From: Casuarina equisetifolia
Taxonomy: Eukaryota; Streptophyta; Magnoliopsida; Fagales; Casuarinaceae
Length of the DNA: 64,000 nt
Direction: 5' to 3'
Assembly (NCBI GenBank): GCA_028551475.1
Contig: CM052360.1
Location: 7,552,501-7,616,500, forward strand
The notes under the pieces were generated by a model, which was not told the DNA's origin, did not search any database, and saw only the letters and a program-made list of their open reading frames with translations. The stretch's first letter is position 1. Each line of letters starts with the position of its first letter. Both the position numbers and the translations under genes were made by a program. Shown in pieces: positions 25,291 to 39,000 of the stretch.

Positions 25291-25676
25291 TGAATGGAAG
25301 GAGTTTTTGGAGCCTGCCTATATTCCTTTGGCGACGGTGGTTTACTGTACAAGTATAGGACCACAAAATAACTTCATATACCAAACTTCTCTTTATTACA
25401 GAAAAAGACAAGTGTCACCTAGCCCATTTCAGCAAATCGCTTGAGGGCATCACTCTGCTTCTTTTTACTGACCAAACCCTTAGTACCCAGGATCCCAGTA
25501 CCACACCGCAATTATGTCATAAACATGCTCCATATTCATTCCTATAGGTGCATTGGACAAAACTGACCTAACAAAATCGGCTATTAAAAGAGCTCTAAAT
25601 ATATAGTTGCGGCGAGAAAGGTACAATTTGACCATATGCGTTGCCGACTAATTGCGTGGACGACAGGACCGAGCGT

Positions 25677-25678
<2 letters not shown>

Positions 25679-25763
<85 letters not shown>
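25679..25763. repeat. compound microsatellite (TA)n(GA)n
   Basis: About 15 TA units are followed directly by roughly 26 GA units. It lies in the part of block 2 that is absent from block 1. Open frames across it are low-complexity artefacts. Confidence 0.95.
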
Positions 25764-25766
<3 letters not shown>

Positions 25767-25973
25767 CCCCACGTTCCAGTTAAAGGGTCCAAAATTAACA
25801 ACGAATCTAGTAGAAAATCCTCTGCTGCATAGAATAGAATGGGACGTTTAGGGACTGGAAGGACACCTTCCATCCAGCGGTGGTCACTACGGGGCCTTCA
25901 CAGGAAGGAGGGAGACATAACCCCTCCGTTTTATTATTATGCGAAAAGGAAGTCCCATTGACTTATTTTTTTT

Positions 25974-26008
<35 letters not shown>

Positions 26009-26147
26009 CTATAAAGAAGAAAAACTTAAATTAAATATATTAAAACATCAAACAAAATGGAAAGAGTTAGTCCCAAATTACAACCACAGCCTCAAATTTA
26101 TTACGTTATTCACTTCCGAAAGGAGAAAAGAAAAGAGTTATGTTAAC

Positions 26148-29100
26148 TTAGAGCCATGCTGGATTCTTCAAAGGAGTGACAACAGCCTTCACTTGCAAGT
26201 AATTTGAAAGACAGTAAATTCCTTTTTCTCTGCCTTGTCCACTCATCTTGTATCCACCGAAAGGAATTGCAGCATCAAATACGTCAAAGCAATTCACCCA
26301 AACGGTCCCAACTCGGAGAGCGCGAGTCAAAGTATTGGCGGTGTCTATGTTCTCTGTGAGCACCCCTGCAGCAAGCCCATAATTGGATGCATTTGCTCTT
26401 CGTATCACCTCATCGAGGTCCCTGATATAAGCAAAAACGTTAGTGCTTGTAAAAGCTCAGTGCGATACAATGCTGTACAGGAATGATTATTTTTCTTACT
26501 TGAATTTTAGGATGGACTGCACTGGGCCAAATATCTCGTCTTTCGCTATCAACATGTCATCCTGATATACATTACAGTTAATTTCATTTGTAATCATTGA
26601 TCAACCTTGGTGGTAAAATGATATCATCATTGGAAGTATACCTTAACATTTGAGAATACGGTGGGCTTAATGAAGTACCCCTTGTCGCCAAATCTCTCTC
26701 CTCCAGCTTCGAGGGTAGCTCCACTTTCAACACCAGACCTTATGTAACTCATGATCTTCTCAAATTGCTCCGTATCAATCTGTTCAGTTAATTATCAGAA
26801 ATTCAGTTTCGAAATGATCAGCTCTTTTATATTTGCAATAAATAGAAGCGGCAGGTATTATGTGACGAAACTTGAATCCATTACTGTGTCCAAATGTGCT
26901 GATTTACCTGGGGGCCTTGTTCGATGCCTCCCTTAAATGGGTCACCAACCGTACGTTTCAGAGCACGTGCCTTGGCTTTCTCCACAAACTCATCATGTAC
27001 ACGTTCATGTACAAATGTACGAGAGCCAGCACAGCAGCATTGTCCCTGCAAATCCCCCAAAATCAAGATCAACAAATTCAATTCTAAACTTCCTTAAGAC
27101 CCATCATGGAGTCTGAACAATTTTTATACAAACCTGATTAAAGAATAGAGCAAAGTGTGCAAGCTCGACGGCTTTGTCTATATCTGCATCCTCACATACA
27201 ATAAAGGGGGATTTCCCACCAAGTTCCAGAGTTACTGGCTTAAGATTGCTCTTTGCCGCCAATTCAAGAACGATCTTTCCTGTACTAGTCGATCCAGTGA
27301 AAGCAAGCTGCATAAAATTATTGAGTTTAGGATGTCTACAAGCAAACATCAGCATGACAGAGAATATGAAGCTCTATTTGCTAGTACACTCCTTGATGAC
27401 TTCAAAATGTGACAGAATTCAGAAGTTCCTTGTCGCTTGCCGAACACCCTTAGAAAAAATGTACCTTCTTTAAGACGCTATTAGATTAATAGGAAATGAA
27501 CATTTAGATCTTAGACTACCTTATCCACATCCATATGACTGGCAAGAGTTGCACCAGCAGTCGGACCAAAACCAGAAACAACATTCAAAACACCAGGAGG
27601 AAGTCCAGCCTGTCAAAAAGATTAATGATCAGAACAAAAGACAGAGACGTGTATGGGCTTTCTACCTTATTTCTTTGACCTAATTAGGATAAGAAGATAA
27701 TGGAAAAAAAAGTCCATCCATCATAAGAATGACATGCTTTAATTCTAGTTTCTACAAATTTGGAGACAGAGATCTTCCGCAGAACACGATACACGAGGAC
27801 ATTGTAAATAAGACAAAAAAGCTTCATCATGATCTACCTCGTGCAATAACTTTGACGCAAGAAGAGCAGACAAAGGAGTCTGCTCTGCCGTTTTGAGGAC
27901 TATGGTGTTGCCGCATGCTAACGCGGGCGCAATTTTCCAAGCCATCATGAGCAGAGGAAAATTCCATGGAATGATCTGGCCCACAACACCAATAGGTTCA
28001 TGCAATGTGTGCATCTGGTGCGGTCCATCAGCTTGAAGTGTGAGACCATGAATCTTATCCGCCCAACCTGAAAGTTGTGTATAGGGATGTTAAAAATCCC
28101 AACAAAACATATGGAATGTATTGAAAACTCAAAACATAAAGCAAACGATGACATAAACTCTTTGGACATACATACCAGCATAGTATCGTATCATACGTAC
28201 AACCATCGGAACTTCAACTTTAGCAGCCTGTTCATATGGCTTCCCGTTGTCCCAAGTTTCAAGCGCGGCAAGTTCATCATTATGTTGTTCAAGCAAGTCG
28301 GCGAAGCGCAGGAGTATCCTTTGTCTCTCCTGTAGGTAGATAGAGTCTTAAAGAATCAATTTTATAAGCTCAAGAGTATCAAATCACAATGAAAATATTG
28401 AGGACAATAAGGAATAGTTACATAAGCGGTCATTTTTGGCCATGGTCCTTCATCAAAGGCCTTGCGAGCAGCCACAACTGCTCGATTTACATCTACAGCA
28501 TCACCTTCAGCAACATGAGCAATCACATCTCCTGTCCTGGGATCGATTGTTGGAAAAGTTTTCCCTGTGACCAAAGGAAAGCCATGCCATAGAATTTATT
28601 ATACATCAAATATCAGTATAATGTGTCTAATGTGAGTAGGAATGCTGAGAAATCTCACCTGATGCGGCATCGACAAATTTTCCATCAATCAAAAGTTGGT
28701 TGTAATTTACTTGGACTGGTGGAGTGATTGGATTCTCAAGAGCAGCAGCAGCAGCGGTGCTGTATTTAGAAATTACCCTGTTCAGGGTAGTTTTTCTACC
28801 TGAAGAGAGAACATTTTCCAATCAATAAGCCGCAGAACAAATCTGGAAATAACAAAGCGAAAACAAGTAAACAAGATTAGAGTACCCACTCCGGTCCACG
28901 CATTTATTTTTCTTTGTTAACTTCAAATAGTAGAAATTGAAGCCAGTGCAAGGCCAATATACTTACTCCATTGAAATAATAGGAATCTAAGAGCCAGTGC
29001 AAGGCCAATGTACTTTTTTGTTTTCAGTTGCCAAAAGAAAAAAGAAATATTAGATCTAAATCAACCAAAGCAAATTGCTGTATCACGCCGAAAATGAGGA

Positions 29101-29556
29101 GAAACTTTAGTAAGTCTTGCTAAATTTTCGTGCTATTTCCTACAGATTTTCTCGTCAAACAATCAGACACTTTCAAGGCGGACACAGCCTCGAGCAGATA
29201 CAAACGAAATGACGGGATTCTAAGGAGAACTTCACCGTTATCAAAACGCTAACTTCACAATCAGATAACAGGCAAACGAATCAAAACAAGAACGTGAACC
29301 GGGATATTTCGACAACTCTTCACTAAAACCTCCCTCTTGTCTCCCACATATCACCGCCACAAACAAACAGAGCACTCTCAAAGCGCCAGAACCATGATCA
29401 GATCTTCACTGAAGAAAAGTAGAACATCACGGTCAAACAAATCCAAACAAGCGAGATGTCAGAGGCACCATTACCTGTAGCAAACGAGGAAGGAGCAGGA
29501 GCAGAAGCAGAAGTGAGAGAGCGAGAAAGCAATCTGCATATCCTCAGACCCGCCAT
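26148..29556 (-). CDS. ALDH2B: mitochondrial aldehyde dehydrogenase, ALDH2B family, copy 2
   Basis: Tandem paralogue of the gene at 15171-18482 with the same 11-exon structure. CDS = complement(26148..26421, 26500..26561, 26642..26779, 26908..27045, 27134..27307, 27520..27609, 27838..28067, 28176..28329, 28422..28564, 28659..28799, 29475..29556), 541 residues. The presequence is [20 protein letters not shown]; an upstream in-frame ATG at 29589 would add 11 residues, but the shorter start matches copy 1. The active site is intact: Glu308 in ELGGKSP and Cys342 in GQCCCAGSR. It has two fewer alanines in the exon-2 run and one extra residue in exon 4 (EQAAKVEVP). It keeps the usual MTAYERQRILL junction. 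Both copies appear functional; expression differences are unknown. Confidence 0.93.
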
Positions 29557-31188
29557 GGTTAACAGTACCTCTCTCGGAACCCCTCTCACACTTCACTCTC
29601 TTGCGTCTCTCCGCCTGATGCTTTATACACAAAGAGCGTCCCAATATAATATGATCGTCAACGACCCTCACGTATTTCCACCTTTACAAAATAAATATAA
29701 TATTTGCTCGCTTCGTAAACAGCGAAGCACAAGAAAGCTACCGCCTAACCACTACCAAAGAAGCGTGGAAGGATCAACATGAAAAAGGTGAGAGCTTTCT
29801 TCGGAGGCGTTAGTCTTAATCAGAGCCGTGCGTTGAATTTCATCAAAAATTCTCTGCTCGATTTTCTACATAGGCTGCGTTGTTGATTCAATACGGTGAT
29901 AAACGTGACGCATCACGACATGGGCGTTTGGATGAGGACTGACAGTGCGAATGGCTGGATAATTAACAGATAACGGCAACTGAAAAAAATTGTACTTCCG
30001 AGATTTTCGCTGCAGCCTTTGATGTTCTTAATTATCCGTTCAATGTATTAAATCCATGTTCCTAATTATCCTACTATGGAAAGGTCATTTAACCAAAGGG
30101 TGGACTGCAAACGCTATCCGGGTCTACTTCTCCTTATCCTAATATTTGTGCTATTTATTAAAGTTAAATGCTATGTTTGTCGTTGAAAGGATAGGAAGAA
30201 GACGTCTTTTACCTTTCGCATTTTATTATTTTCATATTCACTGAGTTTACTTAGAAATTGGATGACCTGGACCTTGAAATTAAAAAAAAAAAAAATGTTA
30301 ATGTTTAATAAGTTTTTTAGTTCAAAAACTGATTTTGAATTTAATCAAATATTAAATCTGTATCATTAATTAGTTTATAAACGGTTGTATAGTTACTTCG
30401 TGAATAAATATGGGAGCTTGTGTGCTGAAAATATCCGATACAACGATGCTTACAAAAGGGTTATAAATTATAGGGCGGCAGCCTAGCAAAACCAATACAA
30501 GCATAACGTGCTTTTCAACACGACGACCATTTCCATGATTTTAACTTGTCAATAAATTAAGCTCTATTATTCGTCAAAAACATTCTTTTCTTAGCCATAA
30601 TGCTTGGTTGGTTGGAAAGTCGACTCATCATCACGTGAAACCCAAATCCTCCCGATATCGTGGGCATTATTATTCAGGGTAGAATACTGAATATAAACAA
30701 GTACCTGCCATAATTTGGCACAACAGCCGAAATGTTCTTATAAGTTTGTGGCACTGAGTCCAATGATTCATTGACAGCCTTTAAGATTATAAAACTCATA
30801 TATGATCACATGGGAAAAAATAGGGATTCATCGAGGGGCCTTTCGTGTCACGAAGGGAGCAAGGTAAAGAAAGAGTCCGATAACATATTTTAATTTTGTT
30901 GATACCTTAATCTATTAAAGAATTATTGATCCAGATATAGTATAGTTCTAAATCACTTTCTCTGTGTTAATTTTATTGGTTTTATTAACGATGAAATGTG
31001 GCAAATATATTAATCATCACGTGATATCAACGTGGTTTTGACACGCGTCCGTGTAGTTGTGTCAACAACATTAAATTCATCAAATCATTCGAAATATCTC
31101 ACATAAAAAATAAGGTCTAAGAGAAGAAAATGGCAAGGATTGGTTCATTCCAGATTTGGTCAATCCACAACCATATCATGGAACATAC
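29557..31188. other. intergenic, upstream of ALDH2B copy 2
   Basis: The stretch to about 30428 is duplicated flank shared with block 1 and should contain the ALDH2B promoter. The rest, 30430-31188, is AT-rich with no recognised feature. Confidence 0.4.
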
Positions 31189-31750
<562 letters not shown>

Positions 31751-31814
31751 TGTTATATCCTCTAGAATACTTTTTTTCGATAGCGAAGGGGATTTGCCTT
31801 CTTATATTTCTAAT

Positions 31815-33821
31815 ATGCTCAAATTTAATATGCTCAAAGTTAATGCCCAATTGAAGGAGCTTGTGAAGACCGGTTGTTTGAATGATGCTCGCCAAATGTT
31901 TGATAAGTTGCCTCATAGGGATGAAGTTACATGGACCACCATGATTTCTGGCTATATCAAAGCCTTGGATTCCTCTGAAGCGTTGGCTTTGTTCTCAAAT
32001 ATGTGGGTTCAGCCTGGACTTAGTATGGACCAGTTCGCACTTAGTATTGCACTCAAGGCAACTGCACTAAACATGAACTTGTGCTTTGGAGAGTTATTAC
32101 ATGGTTATTCGAGGAAGTCTGGTTTTGTGCAGTCCGTTTTTGTGGGCAGTGCCCTTCTTGACATGTACACCAAGATTGGCAACATCGAGCAAGGTTGTAG
32201 AGTCTTCAATGAGATGCCAATAAGGAATGCAGTATCTTGGACTGCCATTATAACTGGGCTTGTTCAAGCTGGTTATAATAAGGAAGGGCTACTTTACTTT
32301 TCAGGAATGCAGGGGTCAAAAGTGGAGTATGATGCATATTCATTTGCTATTGCATTGAAGGCATGTGCAAATTCTGGTGCTCTGAGTTATGGGCGGGAGA
32401 TCCATGCAAAAACAATGAGAAAAGGGTTCAATGAGAGCTCATTCGTGGCTAATACCCTTGCCACTATGTACAACAAATGTGGAAAGTTAGAATATGGCAT
32501 GCGCTTGTTTGAGAAATTAAGAACGCCAGATGTGGTTTCATGGACAATGATCATAACAACGTATGTTCAGATGGGTCAGGAGGAACATGCAATTGAAGCC
32601 TTTAAGAAAATGAGGGACTTAGATGTGAGTCCCAATGAGTACACTTTTGCAGCCATTATCTCTAGCACAGCCAATCTTGCAAGGATTGAATGGGGTAAAC
32701 AATTCCATTCACATGTTTTACGCAGAGGCCTTCTTGACTTCTTGTCAGTAGCAAATTCTATTATAACCATGTATTCAAGATGCGGGCAGTTGGCATCAGC
32801 TTCATTGGTATTTCATGGTATGGACAGAAGAGATATCATTTCATGGAGTACCATAATTGCCACATATTCTCAAGAAGGATATGGGGAAGAAGCCTTTGAG
32901 TATCTATCATGGATGAGACGGGAAGGACCAAAACCAAATGAGTTTGCTTTTGCCAGTGTTTTGAGTGCTTGTGGAAGTATGGCAATTCTTGAGCAAGGGA
33001 AGCAACTGCATGCTCATGTATTGTCTGTGGGATTAGACCGTACAGTTATGGTGAAAAGTGCTTTAGTCAATATGTATTCTAAATGCGGGAGTATAAAAGA
33101 GGCTTCAAAAATCTTTGATGTAGCAGAAAATGATGACATAGTGTCATGGACAGCCATGATTAATGGTTATGCTGAACATGGATACAACCAAGAAGCCATT
33201 GATTTGTTTGAAAAGATTCCCACAGTGGGCTTAAAACCAGACGCCGTAGCCTTTATCGGTGTTCTTACTGCTTGTAGTCATGCTGGACTTGTTGATCTAG
33301 GATTCCACTACTTCAATTTGATGAATAGTGAGTACGAAATAAATCCTTCAAAAGAACACTATGGCTGCATGATTGATCTACTCTGTCGAGCTGGACAATT
33401 AAGTGATGCAGAGAACATGATTAAAAGCATGCCATTTCAACGGGATGATGTTGTTTGGTCTACTATGCTTAGAGCGTGTAGGTTACACGGGGATGTTGAT
33501 AGTGGAAGACGTGCTGCAGAGGAGGTTCTTAAATTAGATCCGAATTGTGCAGGGACTCATATTACCCTGGCTAACATTTATGCCACTAGTGGGAGATGGA
33601 GGGAAGCAGCAAATGTAAGGAAGTTGATGAAATCTAAAGGAGTGATTAAGGAGCCAGGATGGTCTTGGATTGAGCTCAATGACCAGGTTTTTGCTTTTGT
33701 TGCTGGGAATCGATCTCATCTACAAGGTGAAGATATATTTTGCATGTTAAACTTACTAGCTTTAGGGACAAAACTTGTAGCTCAGGAAGTGGATTATCTT
33801 TTAAACAATGTGGAAGACTAG
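31815..33821 (+). CDS. PLS-class pentatricopeptide repeat protein, E subgroup (At3g47840-like)
   Basis: An intronless gene for a string of PPR motifs of P, L and S type, ending in E-type motifs without a DYW domain. Such proteins usually bind organellar RNA and take part in C-to-U editing. The first ATG is at 31815 (MLKFNMLKVNAQLKELVKTG), giving 668 residues. Typical motif cores include VSWTAIITGLVQAGYNKEGL, NTLATMYNKCG, VSWTAMINGYAEHGYNQEAI and EHYGCMIDLLCRAGQLSDAE; the end is GVIKEPGWSWIELNDQVFAF. From memory the closest relative is Arabidopsis At3g47840. No organelle-targeting peptide is visible. The frame stays open upstream to the psaB stop at 31736, so the original 5' end seems to be missing or replaced. 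The segment is bounded by direct repeats. Confidence 0.88.
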   Translation: MLKFNMLKVNAQLKELVKTGCLNDARQMFDKLPHRDEVTWTTMISGYIKALDSSEALALFSNMWVQPGLSMDQFALSIALKATALNMNLCFGELLHGYSRKSGFVQSVFVGSALLDMYTKIGNIEQGCRVFNEMPIRNAVSWTAIITGLVQAGYNKEGLLYFSGMQGSKVEYDAYSFAIALKACANSGALSYGREIHAKTMRKGFNESSFVANTLATMYNKCGKLEYGMRLFEKLRTPDVVSWTMIITTYVQMGQEEHAIEAFKKMRDLDVSPNEYTFAAIISSTANLARIEWGKQFHSHVLRRGLLDFLSVANSIITMYSRCGQLASASLVFHGMDRRDIISWSTIIATYSQEGYGEEAFEYLSWMRREGPKPNEFAFASVLSACGSMAILEQGKQLHAHVLSVGLDRTVMVKSALVNMYSKCGSIKEASKIFDVAENDDIVSWTAMINGYAEHGYNQEAIDLFEKIPTVGLKPDAVAFIGVLTACSHAGLVDLGFHYFNLMNSEYEINPSKEHYGCMIDLLCRAGQLSDAENMIKSMPFQRDDVVWSTMLRACRLHGDVDSGRRAAEEVLKLDPNCAGTHITLANIYATSGRWREAANVRKLMKSKGVIKEPGWSWIELNDQVFAFVAGNRSHLQGEDIFCMLNLLALGTKLVAQEVDYLLNNVED

Positions 33822-34671
33822 CAAAAGGTGGATACATGCTTTATTTCATTTTCATCAAGAGTTGTAGGTGGTAGACAATAGGTGTTAAAAAGCTTATTTC
33901 CTCCTTCACAAGTAAGGATATATTTCATTTTAAAGAAGATATTTTCAAACAAGATTAAGGCAATGTGAAACAACTAACTCTGTTCTGAACAGTAGCAACG
34001 GACCATTTTCAGTCAGAGGCCTATATTTCCAAAACAAGTATCTTTTTGACTATGAATGAGATTAGGATGAGCTATGGATGTATTTGGAGAGAGTGCATAA
34101 GAAAGCCAACAGTGTCTTAGTTGAATCCACGAAATCAAATGGGATGGCTTCTTCGGCTGCAACTTTAACATTGTGATTATTTTGGAAAACTGGAGCCGTT
34201 GCCGCTCTAAATGTTCAATATCGAGGATAACAGGATTGATGAATACCACTGAGCATGTCCTATGATGTGAAACTAAGCCTTCAATACTCTTATCTTTTTG
34301 GCTCCTTGAGGACCAAGATTGTCATCCCTTATTATCTACATGAGGATTAATTTTAAATTTCAGCAAAGATTTCATATGAAATCATGTGGCTGCATTTTAA
34401 AATGTTGGTTTGGTTAAGGCCGAGCTCTCTTTTGTTGCTTTGTGGGTAATAACGTACTTGATACAACTACTCTATACTTGTTGCAAATGTACGCCGAGTA
34501 ATCCTATATTCTGGTAGAGGTACAAGAAGAAAAGGGAGCTCAAATAGTATGAAGTCGACAAAGATGTAGGAGCTTGAAGAATGCAGTAAAGTTCATGAAA
34601 GGGATTTGTAAGGGGCCCCTGCCATTATTGGTTGAGTTGTTCAAGATAATTCAAGTTATTGCTAGTTTAAT
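33822..34671. other. 3' flank of the PPR gene inside the repeat-bounded segment
   Basis: No coding sequence was recognised. It ends where the right copy of the direct repeat begins at 34672. Confidence 0.4.
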
Positions 34672-35007
34672 TGAAGATGTTTGATTGTTTCAAAAAGGCA
34701 TAAAAGGAATATTCCAATTATTTCTACTAAATAATACAGGTCAAACCATTCACAAGTGACAAAGTTGATGAATATTTAACTAAATGAAGGGAAATTTTCA
34801 TTACAATATTTAATCCTTCATTGTTAGCCTTCTAACTAAAAATTCCTTCTAGTCACTCTCTTTCTTTACATTTTATTTGGGGAATGAGTTCTAGTTCATG
34901 TCATTTTCGTTTAAATTGACAAAAACAATGTGTTATAGACATTGCCTTCTTTCTTTTTCTTTTTCTTCTAACTATAGCTATTCAATTGCTCATTAAAAGC
35001 TCCTAAT
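34672..35007. repeat. long direct repeat, right copy
   Basis: This matches 31189-31526 almost base for base, beginning TGAAGATGTTTGATTG and ending AAAGCTCCTAAT. The sequence after it (TTATTTAATTTGACAC) differs from what follows the left copy, so the similarity stops sharply at both sides. Confidence 0.9.
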
Positions 35008-35439
35008 TTATTTAATTTGACACAAAAGAAGAGATTGATCTTCTGACTACAAGTTCAAATTTTATTTACAATATTATAAATTTCTCGCCTGCGAGACTTA
35101 TGAATTAAGCAATCTATATAATCAAAAATAAGCAATGACATACTCTATCCTGATAAGAAGACAACAATATCCAGGGCTTTGTCATATTTGATTCGCTCAG
35201 ATTTTCATACATTAAGTATTTAATATAGTTGCGTCTTAGGCCTGTCAACTTTTATAAAAATCAAGGTAGGCATTCTTTTTTTTTTTTTTTTGAAAAGAGA
35301 AAAACAATACAAAACATTAAGCAAGTAATTTTATTTTTTATTTGGCGTCTAACTGAGCCATTCCACCAGCTATTTCTCGTCCGCTTTTTGATATAAACCA
35401 GAAATTATCTTGCTATGCCACCCCTATAAAAGGAAAATG

Positions 35440-35740
35440 CAACAGTTTGCCATGGATAAGTCCAAGACATTAATCACTTGTTCTTCATGCAGCAATTTTC
35501 TATGGATAAGTTCAAGACAATAATCTCTTGTTCTTCATGCAGCAGTTTCCCATTGACAAGTCCAACACAATAACCTATTGTTATTCATGCAGCAGTTTTC
35601 CGTGGACCAGTCCAAGACAATAATCTCTTGTTCTTCATGCAGCAGTTTTCCATGGATAAGTCCGAGAGAATAATCTCTTCTTATGCAGCAATTTTCCAAG
35701 AATAAATGCAACAACACAATTTTCTATGGAAAGTCGAAGA
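35440..35740. repeat. 50-bp tandem repeat, about five copies
   Basis: Units start at 35440, 35490, 35540, 35590 and 35640, exactly 50 bp apart, with a degenerate sixth after 35686. The core is CAGCAGTTTTCCATGGATAA followed by GTCCAAGACAATAATCTC and TTGTTCTTCATG. Copies differ at a few positions. There are no spacers, so this is a minisatellite, not a CRISPR-type array. The minus-strand frame across it is a product of the repeat. Confidence 0.9.
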
Positions 35741-36091
35741 CGTCTCATCTCTTGGATGTGACATATTCACAACATGCTCTATTTAGTAAATTTCTTAATC
35801 ATGTTATTTCCTAGATAAGTTATGTATCATACCTTCTCTATCATTTTTAGGTGAAAAAACAATACAAAACAAAAACAACTGAATGTTCGGATTTTTTGTT
35901 ACCTACTGACTATTGTTAACTACTGTCTTCGTTGTATTTTAAACTGATTGGCGCTTTCGTGTTAAATAAACTTATAACAAACAAGAGTTCCTTTTAATAC
36001 ACGACCTCAAAACACCTTTTCATGATCCCTGAAATTTGCAACATTCAAGGTACTCTTAGAGACTGACAAGAATAGGGCAACATAAAAAGTT

Positions 36092-39000
36092 TCAGATCCT
36101 CTTGATCTTTGAGAATGTTCCTGTCTCAGAGAAGTACGTGCTTTGAGTTCCGGTGCCAAGCTGGTGGGCATGAGCCTGTGGATTCGTGAGCTCTATCCCC
36201 TGCAAAGAGAAAACAGCAGCTCATATCATTGACATATGCATGTGAAACGACTAAAATGAATAAATACCAACTGAAGGACAAAAGCCAATATAGATTAGTT
36301 CAGTTTAATTTCCCTGATAATATGGTTAGGGGCCCAACATTTGGTTCAACATAAATACAAAATCTTACCAAAAAGGATGTGGGTAGTGCATATTACAAAA
36401 GATTACGTAACCAATTTAATAGCACATAATCTGAACATCTGGTAAGGAATAAGCCCGATAAATATCAATATGTTAGCATAAATAAATAAATGGTAGAACA
36501 AGTTAGCGCTGAGCAAACTCCCAATTAGAATGGGTCAATGCCATGATTGAATCATGACCTGATTCAAAGAAAATTAGCTACCTTTGCCCAAAACCACTTT
36601 TCCATGAACATTAGCTGCCATTTTTGCAATCTGTTGCACTACTGAATCTCATAGCTAATTATACAAACTTCAACTTAGTATAACCTCTAATAAAGGTTAA
36701 CTTTATAGATTGTCTGTATAGGAAATTCTAATGCTTTTTAGATAATGAGGCTCATCTTCATTTGATACTTGAAACGGAAAGAAGCCATGTAAGATACATA
36801 AATTTCCATGTGATTTCCTTTTCCATGTTAACAGTGGTTACGAAACCAAGGATCACAAAACTGAAAGAAAGGAAGCAGCACAACAAAACAAAAGGAGAAA
36901 CGTGTTAAAAGTGCCGAGCAAAATCAAAATGCCCATGCCTAGGATGTAGTTGAGCGGGTAAGGATGGCAATGATCTCAGAGGGGTTGACGATATTGAGTG
37001 GAGCTCAGGTCTAGGTCTTCTCATGCCACCAGGTCACCAACGAATAAACCAGGGAAAAGAAGGTAAAAAAGACGACATTGGTATGCTGGAGAGGAAGAGG
37101 AAAATGCCTTTATGACCATTTTCATGGATTTGATGGCGGGGGTTCAGGTGATCACTAGCGGCTGGATACCCATTCATGGAAGAAATGCCAAGAAAAAATT
37201 GACTGATAAGCGACAGATAGTGGATGTCCATCAGGGCAAATACATTTTCTTTCCCCAAATGCAGAATTCAAGACAATGCCCTTTAGTGGGATGGATTCTA
37301 AATGAGCAGAGACTCCACCACCTTCGATTCAATGAAATACGATTAGGCACATTAACTCATCTATGTCTAGTTGAAATACACTGGAGATGGACTCTATCCC
37401 TAATTTAAGTACTTACCCATTACATCATACACAAAGACTGAATGTTCGAAGAGGACCAAGGAACTTAGCATGTCAAGAAACACTGTCAGTTAGGGCATAA
37501 TTTCCTAAGGGTTGTCGCTTACTTAAAAATTTCAAACTTCTTTCAACCAAATAGTCTTCCCATTTAAAAGCCTTTACGTAATTGGGACATAGTTCATGAG
37601 GAGTAAAAAGTAGTACAAACCTGCACTGGTGTAAATGCTAAGCTTGAAGTCAATCCTGAGGAAGCGCCGCTACTTCCATATTGCTTTTCCTTAAACCTGA
37701 AAGAATTTAGTAGCCCATGAGATAAATAGGTGAGGTTCATATCATCATTTAGCTGGGATAAAGCACCACAGAAAAAAAATAAAAAAAAGAAGGTAATTCG
37801 AGACAAACAAAAACTAACGAAAAGAAGAGACTATAAAGTTTGTCAGAATTGTGAAAGCCAAAGAACAGAAAGATGACTTAAAGCTGTGTGGAAGACTTAC
37901 TTCTTCGCAACTTTTGCAGCAAGTTTGCTTTGACCAAGTGATACACGCAGCTTGCCACTCCCAGCCTGACCAAGCATTCCGTAACCTTCTCCCAGTCCAT
38001 CCCCTATTATCGAGGAGGATCATTAAACGGTAAGAAAGGAGTGTGAAATGGTATATTTAACTGCAGCTATACTGTCTGATATCAGTCTATCATTGCAGAC
38101 TCTATGCAAGGACAACAAGTTACCAAATTAAAATGATATTTAGGTGCAAACCCCAGGAAAATGCAAACAAATAGAGATATCTAATCCACAGAATGCACCC
38201 AAAAATTTTAAGCTAAAAGTAAATAAACAAACAAGAGGATCAGCATTCAACCACACAATTTAAAATGAAAACTTGGAAAATAGACATTATCAAATATTTC
38301 ACCAAAAATATTTTTGAGCTTAATAAGGGCATCCATACCAACTAAAAGCTAAACATGACTACAATGTCGACAAATTGAAATAAATGCAAAAGAATCTAAT
38401 TTTCAAGGAACATTACTCAAAATTCAAACAATCCGAATACAAGAAACTTTACCTAAAGAACTCTCTTCTGGTATACCAAATTGCATCCTATTAGCCAGCT
38501 TCCTCATGTCTGTTATGGCATATCTGAATCATAATATATAAGCAAAAGTATTACATAATGCCAAACTCAGTAGTAAACAAACTAAAGAAAAAACTAAGCT
38601 CTAGAAAACAATCAAATGATTACACTACCTTTCCTTCATCTTCCTAAGTCTACGACCACCTCTCTTTTTCTTAGGCTCAGAATCAGGTACTGGAAGTGGT
38701 TTAGGTTGCTTTGCGGGGGGTGGTTCCTGCCACTTCTCTATTTTCTTACGAATCTCTTCCCGTAAGGTTCTTCCAGTGTTCCCTGAAGGATCTCCCCTGG
38801 TGGAATCTACCCTTGCTGCAAGTGTTGACTTTGCAGCCAAGAGCCGGCATGCTCGCATCCTCAAAGAAGGAGGTGTGGATTGAAATATCTCTGTTTGCTC
38901 AATATAACCTACACGAAATTGTGATGTGGCAGTAGAAAAGCCAGCAAGGTTCTTTCTCTTTGCACCAAGCAGTTGAACATTACAAGCAGGCATCTTGGCT

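Larger units (their letters stand above)
25291..30428. repeat. segmental duplication, block 2 (contains ALDH2B copy 2)
   Basis: Partner of 14431-19535 in the same orientation, offset by about 10.9 kb. Relative to block 1 it carries an extra stretch near 25545-25825, including a TA/GA microsatellite, plus smaller insertions in the flank after 29600. Intron sequences can still be aligned by eye. Confidence 0.85.

Noticed and set aside
25584..25873. Open frames of Ser-Leu or Arg-Glu repeats
   Set aside because: They are translations of the TA/GA microsatellite.
35440..35740. CRISPR-like array
   Set aside because: Units are contiguous without unique spacers, and the DNA is eukaryotic.
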